Positions 1 to 10,999 of a stretch of 64,000 nt of DNA are shown piece by piece (positions within the stretch are counted from its first letter, which is position 1; each line of letters begins with the position of its first letter). The DNA lies in assembly GCA_010094045.1 (NCBI GenBank), contig ML986684.1, positions 62,001-126,000 of the forward strand, read 5' to 3'. This stretch comes from Lojkania enalia. Its lineage: Eukaryota; Ascomycota; Dothideomycetes; Pleosporales. The translations under genes and the position numbers were made by a program. The notes below the pieces were generated by a model. The model ran no database searches and had not been told where the DNA came from. It saw only the letters and a list, made by a program, of their open reading frames with translations.

Positions 1-671
1 GCTATATGCACTCCCCAAGCTTAGGGAAACGTCCCAGACGTTTAACGTTCGTACTCGATTAGAATTTGTCGGCTCTGACTTGTACCAAATCGCCAAATTT
101 AAAGAAGCCGAGAGCTCTGGATACTTGTTCGATGCGCTCAACAGCAAGGATCTAGCGAACATGGATGATAGGTCTGTACAAGGCTTTCAATTCTTGCTGT
201 TCAATGCTAACCATTTTCAGATATGCTGTATCAAAGCTATTGCTTCTATTTACTGTCCGGGAGATTGCTACTCGTAGTCCAATCACGAAAGACTCCAACG
301 TTGTTATCATAAAAAGTACCCCAGGTGCATGTAAGAGCGACCTGTTCCGTGACGATTTCAGTTGGCTCCAGAAGATTATGATGAGTTGCATGAATGCTAT
401 ATTCGCCCGTACAACCGAAGTCGGAGGTCGAATTTTGGTAAATTGCGCAAGGCCTGACATTGAAGCCGAAGCTCATGGGCGTTTCTTGCAGGACTGCAGG
501 GTGTTTACGTAAGTAATCTAGACACATGCATGGCACTATTCTAAGCCATTCTTCAGGAATGGCAAGAATATCGATAGCACTAAAGGCCAACAATTGCAGA
601 AACGCTGGAATTCGGAGCTATTTTCCAAGCTTGAGAATATTGCACCAGGGATTACTAAGGTTCTTGCTTGA
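1..671 (+). CDS. Short-chain dehydrogenase/reductase, 3' part only
   Basis: This is the C-terminal part of an NAD(P)-dependent short-chain dehydrogenase; the Rossmann N-terminus lies left of the window. Exons are <2-171, 221-508 and 557-671, with GT-AG introns of 49 and 48 bp. The first splice recreates the catalytic Tyr-x-x-x-Lys motif (RYAVSKLL), after a segment ending FVGSDLYQIAKF. A later STPGACKSDLF stretch is the usual proline-glycine turn after the active site. The last exon gives a basic tail and ends TGA at 669-671. It lies about 740 bp upstream of a P450 on the same strand, which suggests a role in oxidising or reducing a secondary metabolite or terpenoid. The substrate cannot be read from the sequence. 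The reading frame is intact in the visible part. Confidence 0.8.
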
Positions 672-1414
672 CGAGCCTGACCCACACGTGCGAATTCAGA
701 TTCCATTATTCGAAAATTGGTGTCAATTACTTATATAGAGTGCTAGGGTCTGTTCGAATTATGTATCGATATTCTGTAAAATCTCATAGTGCTTCCATCA
801 GCAATTTCTTCGTTGATTTTACAATGGTATGACGAAAAAAAAAAAAATATTGGAAGAAATCACGACCACTCTCGAAGTCAATTTTGAAGATCTTGTGCTA
901 AAACTGGCCCGTCATTGACGTAGTGCATGCATGAACTGGTTTACAAAGCTGGACTATGTGAGTATCCGACAACTTCCTGACTCGGCTAGTTTGCAGATCT
1001 GTTTACACCTGTTCCGCTGATCTCGAGCGAGATAGCAAGCGAGATCGGTTTTCGTATTCTTCTCCTTCTAGGGCATGGTGCATATTACCGGGGGTCATCT
1101 CTAGTTAGTAGCACTGCGGAAATATTTCGCCGTCCTCCGACCTTCATAGTGAGCTATGTTCACCGTTCCCCGCTTATTGTACTACCCTTGTTCATCCCGG
1201 TCTGTAGAGGGGCCGAGAACACGGCCGTTGCACCAAGCGGCTAAAGATAGGTTCCTACCCCAAAATTGTCCGGTTATCCGGATCCGCATTAGAAGTATAC
1301 GCATAGGTAGCGTTAAGTTTCATATCTCTATCAAAGTGATCCACCTCTGTGGTATTCATGTTCCCAAAGCTTCTACCTCATCCTGAGCATTAAACAGCAG
1401 TTCAGCAAGACATC
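672..1414. other. Intergenic region, SDR to first P450
   Basis: No supportable gene. The stretch holds the 3' flank of the dehydrogenase and the promoter of the P450. An A-tract lies at about 835-847. I see no repeat and no convincing regulatory palindrome. Confidence 0.5.
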
Positions 1415-3227
1415 ATGGATCTCTCCTTCGTGAACACACACTCTATCATGCAGCACTTTACAAACATACAGTCATTAGCGGGCGCAACCATACAGACAAC
1501 CTTCCTCCGCCCGACCAGCATCTTGCTAAGTCTTATCATCCTCGTAGCTGCATCCGGCTTGAGCTTGTTTCGCTCTCAGAAACACAAGACGAACATCGGG
1601 GAGATCATTGGACGTCCTGGCGATCGAGATTTTCACAAGGCGTTGTATGATGGATATTTTAAGGTACGAAAGGGATCGGCAAAATTCAAAGTCATGTACT
1701 AATTCACGATAAACAGCACAAGGACACCCTGTTTACGATTCCGACTGAGCACCATGCAATGACAATGGTCCCCACGCGATTTCTAGACGAGATTAAAGCA
1801 CAGCCGGAGAACATTCTCAGCTTCCAAAAGCAAGTCACGGAGCGATTCCTAGGGAAATACACAGGACTAGGCGTCAATGATACTCTAGTGCAGTCCGTGA
1901 AGGTTGATCTGACAAAGAATATCCCGCGAATCCTAGGGGAGCTCCAAGACGAAGTTGGCTATGCGGTTGCGAAGCATGTGGGGCCTTGCAATGACTGGAC
2001 GCCATACCCTCTCTACAATATGCTTTTGCATCTTGTATCTTTGCTTTCGGGGAGGATATTTGTCGGTCATCCGTTGAGTCGAAATGAAACCTGGGTAGGC
2101 ATTCCCGTTCATCGATAAAAAATGTACACTAAGGCCAAGCTTCTAGCTGCACGCTACGGTCAGGTACACCATCGACGGGTTCGTGGGGGCTGAAAAGCTG
2201 TGGAAGTATCCGAAATTTCTGCACCCTGTAATGCAGTATCTCATTCCTGAAGTTCGCAAGGTACATAGCTACCTATCGAACGGCGCAAAGTAATATTGGA
2301 ACCATAAAATCAATTCTCACGCGCAGGGCTGACACTTTCCATAGAATGATGGCCCCGCTCATTCACGAACGTCAACATGATGCCAACGAGAAGGCAGAGC
2401 GGTCGGACATGATCCAATGGATAATTGACAATTCCCATGCAACTGATAAGGGAAACGTAGACTATATTACTAAGACGCAGATGCTGATATCCGTCGTCGC
2501 AATCCATACTACGAGCATGACATTGGCGCAAATCATATTTGACCTGATCGCTCACCCCGAGTATATTGACATTCTACGGGAGGAAGTCATGCAAGTAAAG
2601 CCAACCGATGAGGAACCATGGACAAAGGGCAAGATTGCCGCGTTGAGGAAAATGGACAGCTTCATGAAAGAGTCGCAACGAATCCGACCCCCAGGATTGG
2701 GTAAGATGGGCTTCGAAGCGATATAGCTAAAAGACGTGCTAATCATTTGTGACAGTGACTTTGAACCGCCAAGTGGAACAAGAAGTCAAGCTTTCAAATG
2801 GACTTATTCTTCCAAAGGGATCTCACATTGGCGTTGCAGCTGGTATTAATGCGCTGGATCCAGAACTGTACCCCAATCCCCAGGAATTCGACGGCTTCAG
2901 ATTTTTGAAATTGCGTAATATGCCTGGAAATGAAAACAAGTACCAAGTACGCGCTTCCTGAAATTTAAGAGATTGTATGGACTATACTAACTCCCCTAGT
3001 TTGTAACTACGGGGCCCGATCAGTTGCATTTTGGCATTGGTTCTCATGCTTGCCCCGGACGTTACTTTGCGGCTTATGAAATTAAAATGCTACTTTCAAA
3101 AATGCTTATGGATTACGACTTCAAGTTGGCTGGTGGAGAGAACGAGAGACCAAAGGACGTTGCCATCGATGTTCGTGTCATTCCAAATCCGATGGCCCAC
3201 GTCGCGTGGAAGAAGAGGACACTTTGA
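1415..3227 (+). CDS. Cytochrome P450 (CYP68/CYP503-like), six exons
   Basis: A complete P450 monooxygenase of 514 residues. Exons: 1415-1663, 1717-2094, 2147-2289, 2345-2700, 2756-2946, 3000-3227; together they are in frame. An N-terminal hydrophobic anchor (about residues 28-50, ILLSLIILVAASGLSLF) points to the ER membrane. The FVGHPLSRNETW segment, the I-helix AIHTTSMT, the ExxR-type helix KESQRIR, a PERF-like region and the heme-binding loop FGIGSHACPGR are all present. His before the Ala-Cys is typical of fungal families that oxidise terpenoid or polycyclic substrates (ent-kaurene-oxidase-like). The third intron could instead end at 2326 (37 bp), adding six residues; the 55 bp version matches the other introns. 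It sits in line with the SDR and the next P450, so co-function is likely. The substrate is unknown. Confidence 0.9.
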
Positions 3228-3864
3228 AGAAGAATTTATGGCACATAGACTAGATATTGAATAAGATAGACGAATCTGGGGGAAATTGGCGGCTGGAGGA
3301 CGTTGAATTGGTTATATGAAGAACAATGTACACATCTTACAGTATAAATTTAATCTTCTGCCGAAAAATTCTTAATTAATTTGGATCTGTGACGCTAATG
3401 CCCTACTCCTTGGAGGCCAGCCTTGATAAATTCCCAAGTACCGAGCGATTAGAACGCCTGATTTTTCAACTTCTAGTACCACTATGACATCATGTATTAA
3501 GCGTCAGTATGGTACAGACGGCAAGAGGGCATCACGTCCATATGAAATCCCCTATAATAGACTAGAATAAACTTCAAGCACGACGGTACCAGCTAATTCA
3601 TCGGCTTATAATGCGCCGAGAGGGTATTACGTATCATTCAGGCCCCTAGTCGGCCCCTCCGGATCGGATTTCCGTAAAGCATAGCTCGAGCGGGTACTTG
3701 CAATCGGTTAACTGAGGGCAGTCGATCCTATGTCGGTGGCACGGAGGTTGCAAACACCGTCTTGAGGCGCACTGAAGCAGAGTAATCTGATATCGTCTAG
3801 TATAAGAAACGGATGCTGTGACATGGCACTCGCAGATTAGCACAAAGAATTCATAGCCGTCAAG
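3228..3864. other. Intergenic region between P450 genes
   Basis: No gene seen. It contains the 3' flank of the first P450 and the promoter of the second. Nothing repeated was noticed. Confidence 0.5.
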
Positions 3865-5599
3865 ATGGTTCTATACGTGCTAGCAACTATATTGGTACTT
3901 GGTCTTTTGAGATACCTATACAAGCGTCGTCGACTTCCCCCAGGCACTAAGTGGCCTCCGGGGCCTCGAGGTTGGTGTTTAATCGTCTCTGATGAATTGG
4001 AGGCTAAGCAAATTCTAGGTCTTCCGCTTATTGGAAGAGTATGGGACATACCTCGGACGCATAGCTACAAACGATTCAAGAAGTGGTCAGACAAGTATGG
4101 GCCGTTCTATAGCATGAATATCTTCGGGGTCAATCATATCTGGCTTGCTTCGGACAAGATCGCCAATGATCTACTTGCTAGACGAGCAGGCAAGCATTCC
4201 GATCGTCCGAGCATCTACCAATTAGAAAAGAGTAAAGAAGAACCTGAATATCTGCCTCTGCTTGGATACAATGGTATGAGCCCAGCTCCCGCACTGTCAT
4301 AACCGCCTAATAATCATACAGAGATTTGGCGTAGACAGCGCAAGATTGTGACGCAATTCATGCACAATTCAGCAAAAACTAATCACTACAACCTCCCGTA
4401 TCTGGAATGTGGGCAATATCTCTCAGAGTTGCTTGACCGCCCCTCCAAATATGAGGAAATCATGGAAAACTACACCGGCCGCGTAATTTCGCGGCTGTCA
4501 TTCGGTAGCCCCGAGCATTACGAGGAAATTAAAATGTATTCCCATGGCCTGCTAAAAGCCATCTCACCTGCTGCATACATTACAAATATCATCCCGCAGC
4601 TGAAAATGCTACCTAGTGTTGTCTCTCCATGGAAATGGATCGAATCTCGGCGCCATGCAGAAGAGCGCATCTTCTTTATGCGCATGCATGCTTTCGTGGC
4701 CGAGGAAATGAAAAATGGGACCGCAAGACCATCCTACATGCGCGAGGTCCTTGAGAAACAAGGCGAAACGGGACTCACCGACATGGAACTTGCATATATT
4801 GTCGGGATGATTGGGCTCGCGGGTGTGCTTACGACGTCTTCGGCACTGATGACATATCTTCTCGCCATGACACTGTATCCAGAGTGGCAGACCAAACTGC
4901 AGGAAGAAGTAGATCGGGTATGTGGAGAACGGATGCCTGAGCTGAGCGATTCGCCAAATATGCCGGTGCTGAGGGCCGTCGTTATGGAGTTGTTGAGGTG
5001 GAGGCCTATTACGCCTAGCAGTACGTTTTTCTTTCCCTCAATAATTGTACTCATTGTGTCTTTGCTCACTGAGGATAGGTATTCCCCACGAGTCAACAGA
5101 AGATGATATATACGATGGCTATTTTATTCCAAAGGGCACATACATCCATCCAAACCAATGGGCCATCACACGCGATGAATCCGTTTACCCTGATCCAGAA
5201 ACCTTCAACCCAAATCGTTGGCTGCTACCTGAGTATCCATCTTATAAAGCCCCTCTAACAGACTACCCATGCATCCGCAACTTCACAACCTTCGGCTATG
5301 GACGGCGCATCTGCATGGGCATGGACCTTGTTGAAAACGAATTCTTTGTCGCAATTGGCGGAATGGCATGGTGCAGTACTATTGGCAAGAAGAGAGATAT
5401 GTATGGACGCGAGATTGAGGTGCCGAGGCATGACTATTCAACATATTTGATTAGTCGACCGAAAAAGTGGGAGTTCGATTTGCGCCCCCGAAGTGAGAAG
5501 AGGAGGGCCCAGGTAGCGGAATTCTGGGCCCAGTGTATTCCTAAGTTGGATCCACCGGTAGAAAATGAGAAGCAGAATGAGCAGCTGGTGGAGGTATGA
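3865..5599 (+). CDS. Cytochrome P450 (OrdA/CYP65-620-like), four exons
   Basis: A complete P450 of 526 residues. Exons: 3865-3970, 4019-4273, 4322-5020, 5079-5599. The N-terminus is a single membrane anchor (VLYVLATILVLGLLRYLY) followed by the proline-rich hinge PPGTKWPPGPRGLPLIG. Later come the WRRQRK helix C, the I-helix GLAGVLTTSSALMTY, an ELLRWRP ExxR helix, the GYFIPKGTYIHPNQW region, FNPNRWL and the heme loop FGYGRRICMG. The acidic I-helix residue before the Thr pair is replaced (G-V-L-T-T), which may alter oxygen activation. The first intron (3971-4018, 48 bp) has no stop and is a multiple of three, so an unspliced reading stays open; splicing restores the conserved PRGLPLIG hinge. It is related to the sterigmatocystin/aflatoxin OrdA group at the family level only. 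It probably shares a pathway with the neighbouring P450 and SDR. Confidence 0.9.
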
Positions 5600-5765
5600 A
5601 TATGGAGCCGTAGAAATTATTCATAAGCTTAGTACTGGTTGATGAGATAGTATAGATTGTTTTTCGTAGATAGAAGAATTAGGGAGCATACATAGAACGC
5701 TAAGTCCTTTGTATTTAGCCTTGATGAGTTCTTTTAAATATATGTACGGTGTCAATACTAATGCA

Positions 5766-7417
5766 CTATACCTGTTGGCCTATAGCGAGTCCGACTCCTT
5801 CCGTTCTGAATTTGCCCAATGTTATTCTCGGGGAGATATGCGCCTCCGTTCCGAATAGAGTATCCCTGAGTGAATGTAATTCATCTGGAGAGAATATAAA
5901 ATAAATTTACTTCAGAGTTTCCGCCAAGAGAAGATAACATACATCAACAAGGCACATGGTTAAAAAAAAAAGAGAAGCACTCACCGGCTAATAGCTCTCC
6001 ATATTGTCACGCCTCGGGGGTGGGATCATACTCGCATTATTCAATTACGAGTACCCTCCGCCAAGCTCCAAAGCGAAATACGTCAAAAATGCCTTAATTA
6101 TCTTCCACTCCTTGCTAGAGCTCACGTTATAGGCTAAGGAGTAGGCCTTATTCTTTCTGGATTCAATAGAGGCTCTATCGGTAATGAACCATACGAATTC
6201 GGTCACACGACCTGTCCCCGTTACCGCATACATTGCCTAGTATGTTTTCGCTAGTTCTAGCGCTAGGTTCAACTGTTGTTCCTTGACCTTATTCCAGTTC
6301 GGCAACCGTTGAGCTTCTGCTTGGGTAATTCCACCTGTAACGACTAACTCAATAGCTCCGAGGAGGAAATATGCGAGATGGTCCATCTTGGGCGACAGTG
6401 CCCCGCCTATGCTATTAAGGAGCCCAATTACAATATTCAATTTGCTATGCTTTGTTAGGACTATGAGGTGCTTAATGATGCCAGTTAAGGCCTCTTCCCA
6501 CATTGTTTGGTATATAGGTTCGTTACCGGATGTTTGGAGATACTACTTGATGAGGTACTTTGTCGTAGTTAGTGACTATACTTCGGTACAACTTTGGGGA
6601 GTGATCGCATCGTGCCATAATATGAGTCGCCCCGAATCCTAAGGTGTATCTCTTTTGTTGTGAATCTTCCCGAGTAAAGCTCCACGAATATCGGGGACAA
6701 GCCCGTCGATCTTTTTAAGACTATTGGTTCTCTACATTACTTTTTCCGCTTTCTGCCAATAGATGGCATTGCCCGTGATATTCTATAGGTATTTCATTTC
6801 AAGCCGCAAAATTGTGGCCTCGGCCATCGACTATGTACCCCCATCAGTATATGAGTGAATCCCCTTTCGAGTATCTAATTTTATGGTAGCGTAAGGAACG
6901 CCTGATGATAAGTCGTATGCGCCGAGCAATCAGTCTGCAAGGTCTAAAGCCTTGGAGAGATATACGTTTTCTCTACACGAAGACACTTCGGGCCATTGTT
7001 TGGAAAGGTAATGTGCGGATAAAAGGCCTCTGAGCATTCGAATGACGGTTTCGAAGGTGTTATGTCCTCGTCCTGGTCATAATTTAGCATACGACTGACC
7101 CAGAGCCTGGCTTCCGCCAGCTGCGATGTCAAATCCATAATTACCAAAGTATCTATACTATCCACAATGACCCATCCTAGTCCAGTGGGGCTCATCTGCG
7201 ACCCTTGCTTGGATACAGGGTGAGACCGGTCATGCCCTACGGATGGGGTCAGGTTGTAGTGATCAGGCAAGGTAATAGGTACCACCTACCCCATGCGTAT
7301 GTGGTTTACGCGTCCCAGCTGGTAATGAAGGCATCTTTAACCTCTTGTCGCTGCTGTTCCCATTCCGTAGCTGGGGTTGGTAGCCATAGCCATCGGATTT
7401 CGGCTAGACTAGATTGA
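5766..7417 (-). pseudogene. Class I alpha-1,2-mannosidase (GH47), decayed
   Basis: Read on the minus strand, the segment follows GH47 from near the N-terminus to the end. RQEVKDAFITSW and MSPTGLGWVIVDSIDTL come first, then NTFETVIRML, GLLSAHYLSKQ, SGVPYATIKLDTRKG, DGGT-SMAEATILRLEMKYL, KMDHLAYFLLGA, the LELGGGYS region and the C-terminal FGTEAHIS, which holds the calcium-binding threonine. At least ten in-frame stops interrupt it, mostly TAG, and the frame shifts by one near 7061. An intron is still recognisable around 7235-7281, and another may lie near 5930-5990. GH47 enzymes trim mannose from N-glycans in the secretory pathway. This copy cannot encode a working enzyme. The stops are of the kind made by C-to-T or G-to-A change, as expected from RIP. 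The 5' end is not resolved. Confidence 0.75.
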
Positions 7418-8254
7418 TCAACGGGCCAGGGAACTAGGATAGGCCTATAGCAGGGAAAGCCACTATGACGGGAAAACTAGTCCTTGGAAATTGTAGCATA
7501 GAAGTAGCAGACTCCAAAGGCTTGCCACTCTCAGGCGGCTTCCTTGGATGCGCATACCTTTTTGTGGCCTCATCTTCGTGTCGCGGTAGGAAAGCCGCGG
7601 ACTTGGCCGACCCAAGGAGCGACAGAGGGCAGAGTACAGGATTGATTGTGTGCTCAGCGTAAGTCCGTTGGGTTCCTATAACTGCGAGCCAGTGCCAGTG
7701 CCGAGACGCTAGTAATCAGTGCATATTCAGACACTGTCTTTGATAGGCTGAGGAAATGCCTTGGAACACCCGAGCTGGCCAAAAATCGCCCTATAATTTG
7801 CAATAATAGTCCGGAGAGAGTCTTCTATCTTCTAAAGTAGCCCTTGTGTGCATATAAAGTGCTGCTTGTGCCACTTGTGCCCCCTGCGACTTAAACCCAG
7901 GCCAAGGAGTACTACCACCAGACTAGCAGCCCGCTATTTAGCATATTTCTTTGCCTATAGCGGGAAGTGATAGTAAATAGTGGATCATACGATGAAAATT
8001 TGCTCAAAATTCCCGACCCTGAGATTCAGAGCGTTTGGTAATTGAAGAGATATTCCACAGGTCAATGAGCCTAGTAACGAAAATACGTTGTGAACACTGC
8101 GAGGCCGCGATTGCGTTACACTTTGGAGACTCTGTGCTCATAGTAATATGTCTCTTTCCACTTTTCAATATCTGCCTTCGAGAACACTACACTCGTTGTG
8201 CCCTTCTATGATTGCTTGACAAGGTCTATTCCAGCAGTGACCTACAACGGCTGA
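7418..8254. other. Intergenic stretch, no gene recognised
   Basis: Short open frames occur here but none shows protein-like conservation. The start of the GH47 relic may extend into the left edge. Confidence 0.4.
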
Positions 8255-9288
8255 GTGAATTCTTGGATTTCCCCAGGCTCTGTATTTACTCCACCTTTAG
8301 GATGCGATACCTACTTTTGTCTGAATGGACCGAGTCTTGTAGCTTTCTATCCAGGCAATGGAGCCGACATCGATAAAATGTTAGGTGCACACCGTCCGCC
8401 GTCACCACATAGTAGGAACAGGTTCGCTCGGGTTTTGGAGTCAACGAGCATACCACCCTCAGCATACAACCCATGACATACTCAGAGAAGTGGACCACAG
8501 TTGCAGCATACATCTCAGACGATTCAAGCGCACAGCTCATGTGCTACCCTTCGTAAGTGCCATAGCCTGGTCTACAGAACCATCATCGGCTAACGGGTTC
8601 TTCAATAGCTAGCAGTTTTTCAGTGAAGGGTAGGTAAAACAAGCAGTCCGGTCAATGGAGACTGTTTGTCGGGTGTGTCCAGAGGAGAAGTGTTGACATC
8701 CGCTTCAATTACGGCCAGAGATTATGAGGACTGGACTACAAGACAACTACATTATCCTCTAGATCTAGTGTTGGATCAATCGCTATAGTAGGATAGAATG
8801 TTGCACAGCAAACTTGTTCATCCATGGCGACGTCTAGCTTGTCCAGTAGCCGCATCGGTGCCAGCAGTATTAGCCCAATGCGAGGGTCGTCGACAACAAC
8901 CACCTCCACTGAAAACTCTAAAACGGACCTCCCCTCATTAGTAGTGACGACTAAAGAATTACTGAGTGGTGCAAAAGCTGGGATTGGCGTAGGTGCCGTC
9001 GTCGGCGTAATAGGTCCGCTCGCACCTCTCGCTACCATCCTTACGGTCCCAAGCCAGCGAAAACTCTCCACGCCGGATAATATGACTACATATCAGCAGA
9101 CGGCTACGTCCGAAGGTAATGGACCAGCGAAAAAGTTTTTCGAGCAGAATGCTAGCTTTAGTATCTGTCAACTTTTCGAACTCTATGGTAACTGCCGTAT
9201 AGGATTGCCAGTCAACAACCACTCCCTGATAGAGATCGCGCCCACCAGTCTAATTAGGGAGACTCCACCGAATAATGTGATTGAATAA
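8255..9288 (+). pseudogene. Ser/Thr-rich single-pass membrane protein relic
   Basis: The piece resembles the fungal layout of a Cys-containing ectodomain, a Ser/Thr-rich stem, one membrane helix and a short tail. An ectodomain-like segment (TYSEKWTTVAAYISDDSS) ends at a good intron, 8551-8609: GTAAGT donor, gctaac branch site, CAATAG acceptor. After it the frame holds several stops. The last 154 codons (8824-9288) are open and give a Ser/Thr stem (SSTTTTSTENSK), then AGIGVGAVVGVIGPLAPL, a degenerate membrane helix, then a tail. I read it as a broken wall-stress-sensor-like or secreted-domain protein. Family identity is an inference from layout only; the final open frame could also be chance. 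Confidence 0.35.
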
Positions 9289-9555
9289 AAGCCCTTCAGT
9301 TCTCATGCAATATTTGAGTTCTTCTGCATGAAACGTAAATGTTTGGATATATGGGTAATGGGCAGTATATCTGTCGAAGTCCATTTTTAGGCTATAATAT
9401 GCCGTGCAATTCTCGAACTCTTCTATAAGTAGGAATAGGGGACGTCACACCTAAATAAAAGCTGTTCCGTCGTAGTCGAGGAGCTAGATTTTGTGCATGT
9501 CAATACTAAATATAATTCCTCCGCATGCGGAATTTTGACTCCAGTAATGAAAATC

Positions 9556-10824
9556 TTAGGAGCGCCCTGAAGAATCGTTTGGCTTTAGTCCCATCTTCCG
9601 GACTAGGGCATTCGCAATGTCCTGCGCAAACTGGGCGTCATTGATGGCGCGGCTATCTTCAACTACTTGAATGCCGCTTCCCGCAACACCTTGCCTAATT
9701 GCATTGAACATAACCCCGTCTGCTTCTACATTTTCAAAGGGGCCTCCTGTACTGGAAAGGATACTAACCCCGCCTTTTGGTATCCAAACCTCTACCATAT
9801 TCGGGCTCGTTGCATGAGTCTTCAGCTTCTGGACTATAAAATCCCCAATCTGCCTACATTCTTCCGCGGACGATCTCATCAAGGTTACAACCGGGTTATG
9901 CTCGTACAGCAGCCTGTTTCTGTACTTATCTGGAACCGTATGCTTGGGGCCAAAGTTACTCATATCAGTGGCCCCCAGAGAAATAATATTCGGAATCCCG
10001 GCTTCCGCGGCAGCTCGCAATCGATCCGGACCAGCGCTCATATTTCCCCCAGTTAAAAAGTCGCAGATTTCAGTCGTTGTGAGATCGACGACTGCATCTA
10101 GGCTCCCTTCGCGTACGAGGCGCTCCATTGCTTTGCCCCCGTGGCCCGTTGCGTGGAAGACGTAGGTTTCGATGTCGTAAGTAGATTCGAGGTATTGACG
10201 GATAGTGTCAACGGCTGGCGTTGTCACACCAAACATAGTGATACCAACTCTTTTACTAGAAGGTGCCGGGACACTAGCGTATATTCTCACAGAATACGCG
10301 CGAGCCATACCCGCAACAGCTGCTCCCGCATTGATGAGGATATTCTTTAATACTTGGTTCAGCCCGGCAACATCCACGACCGAATACATCATCGTAATGT
10401 CCGTTTCCTCCACAATTGGACTAGTATCTCCACTTGCGATAGTAGATACTATCATCTTTGGAAAGCCGATGGGAAGCGAGCTCCGCATGACTTGTGAGGC
10501 AAGTGAAGTTCCCCCTGATCCGCCGGCGGAAATGATGCCATGTATGGAGGTATTGGCGTATAGTTCTTTTACTGCTTTGGAGGCGCAGTCACTCATAGTC
10601 TTGATGACTTCGCTGCGCGGCAAATTTTCAACTTTCATGCCATTCCCGTACCGTAAGAGGAGTTGATCCTGGGGGATTGTGATGGCTTCATTGCGGACTA
10701 GCTTTCTTCCGACGTCAATGAAGATCACCTCTATTGAGCCTGTCTGAAGGATAGCGTTGCGCAGATACAGTAGTTCATTAAGCTTAGTGTCGCAAGTCCC
10801 AATCAACGCAACGGTGGTCGCCAT
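9556..10824 (-). CDS. Tm-1-like ATP-binding protein (UPF0261)
   Basis: A single-exon gene of 422 residues. The start chosen is the ATG at 10824, giving MATTVALIGTCDTK, because the codon upstream in frame is TTG. It belongs to UPF0261, the N-terminal domain of the tomato Tm-1 protein, known to bind ATP. Visible signatures are ALIGTCDTKLNEL at the start, GIISAGGSGGTSLASQVM, VSTIASGDTSP, DITMMYSVVDVAGLN, FHATGHGGKAMERL, DLTTTEICDFLTGG and SLGATDMSNFGP. The biochemical role in fungi is not settled. The next gene, transcribed divergently from a 175 bp gap, encodes the TIM-barrel partner that is fused to this domain in Tm-1 itself, so the two products probably act together. The gene shows no damage despite broken genes on either side. 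Stop codon TAA. Confidence 0.92.
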   Translation of the reverse strand: MATTVALIGTCDTKLNELLYLRNAILQTGSIEVIFIDVGRKLVRNEAITIPQDQLLLRYGNGMKVENLPRSEVIKTMSDCASKAVKELYANTSIHGIISAGGSGGTSLASQVMRSSLPIGFPKMIVSTIASGDTSPIVEETDITMMYSVVDVAGLNQVLKNILINAGAAVAGMARAYSVRIYASVPAPSSKRVGITMFGVTTPAVDTIRQYLESTYDIETYVFHATGHGGKAMERLVREGSLDAVVDLTTTEICDFLTGGNMSAGPDRLRAAAEAGIPNIISLGATDMSNFGPKHTVPDKYRNRLLYEHNPVVTLMRSSAEECRQIGDFIVQKLKTHATSPNMVEVWIPKGGVSILSSTGGPFENVEADGVMFNAIRQGVAGSGIQVVEDSRAINDAQFAQDIANALVRKMGLKPNDSSGRS

Positions 10825-10999
10825 TCTCAATATGCATGGCTGTGGAATGTATGTGAGAGGCCATCATAGTCCAGAGCCCACATAAGCCAGAATCGTGATG
10901 ACGTCAGCCCGGTTATACCCGCTGCACGTGGACTGGACATCCAACCTCTTCGCAACAATACCTCGCCATATATCACTTCTCAACATATTGGGCTTAGCA
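10825..10999. promoter_or_regulatory. Shared divergent promoter with CRE and E-box
   Basis: These 175 bp separate the start codons of two divergent genes whose products are domains of one protein in other organisms. A perfect palindromic TGACGTCA (bZIP/ATF-type CRE) lies at 10899-10906 and a CACGTG E-box at 10925-10930. Co-regulation is an inference; the sites are seen directly. Confidence 0.6.

Noticed and set aside
1415..5599. P450s at 1.4 and 3.9 kb as one duplicated gene
   Set aside because: Their heme loops, I-helices and intron positions differ; they belong to different P450 families.
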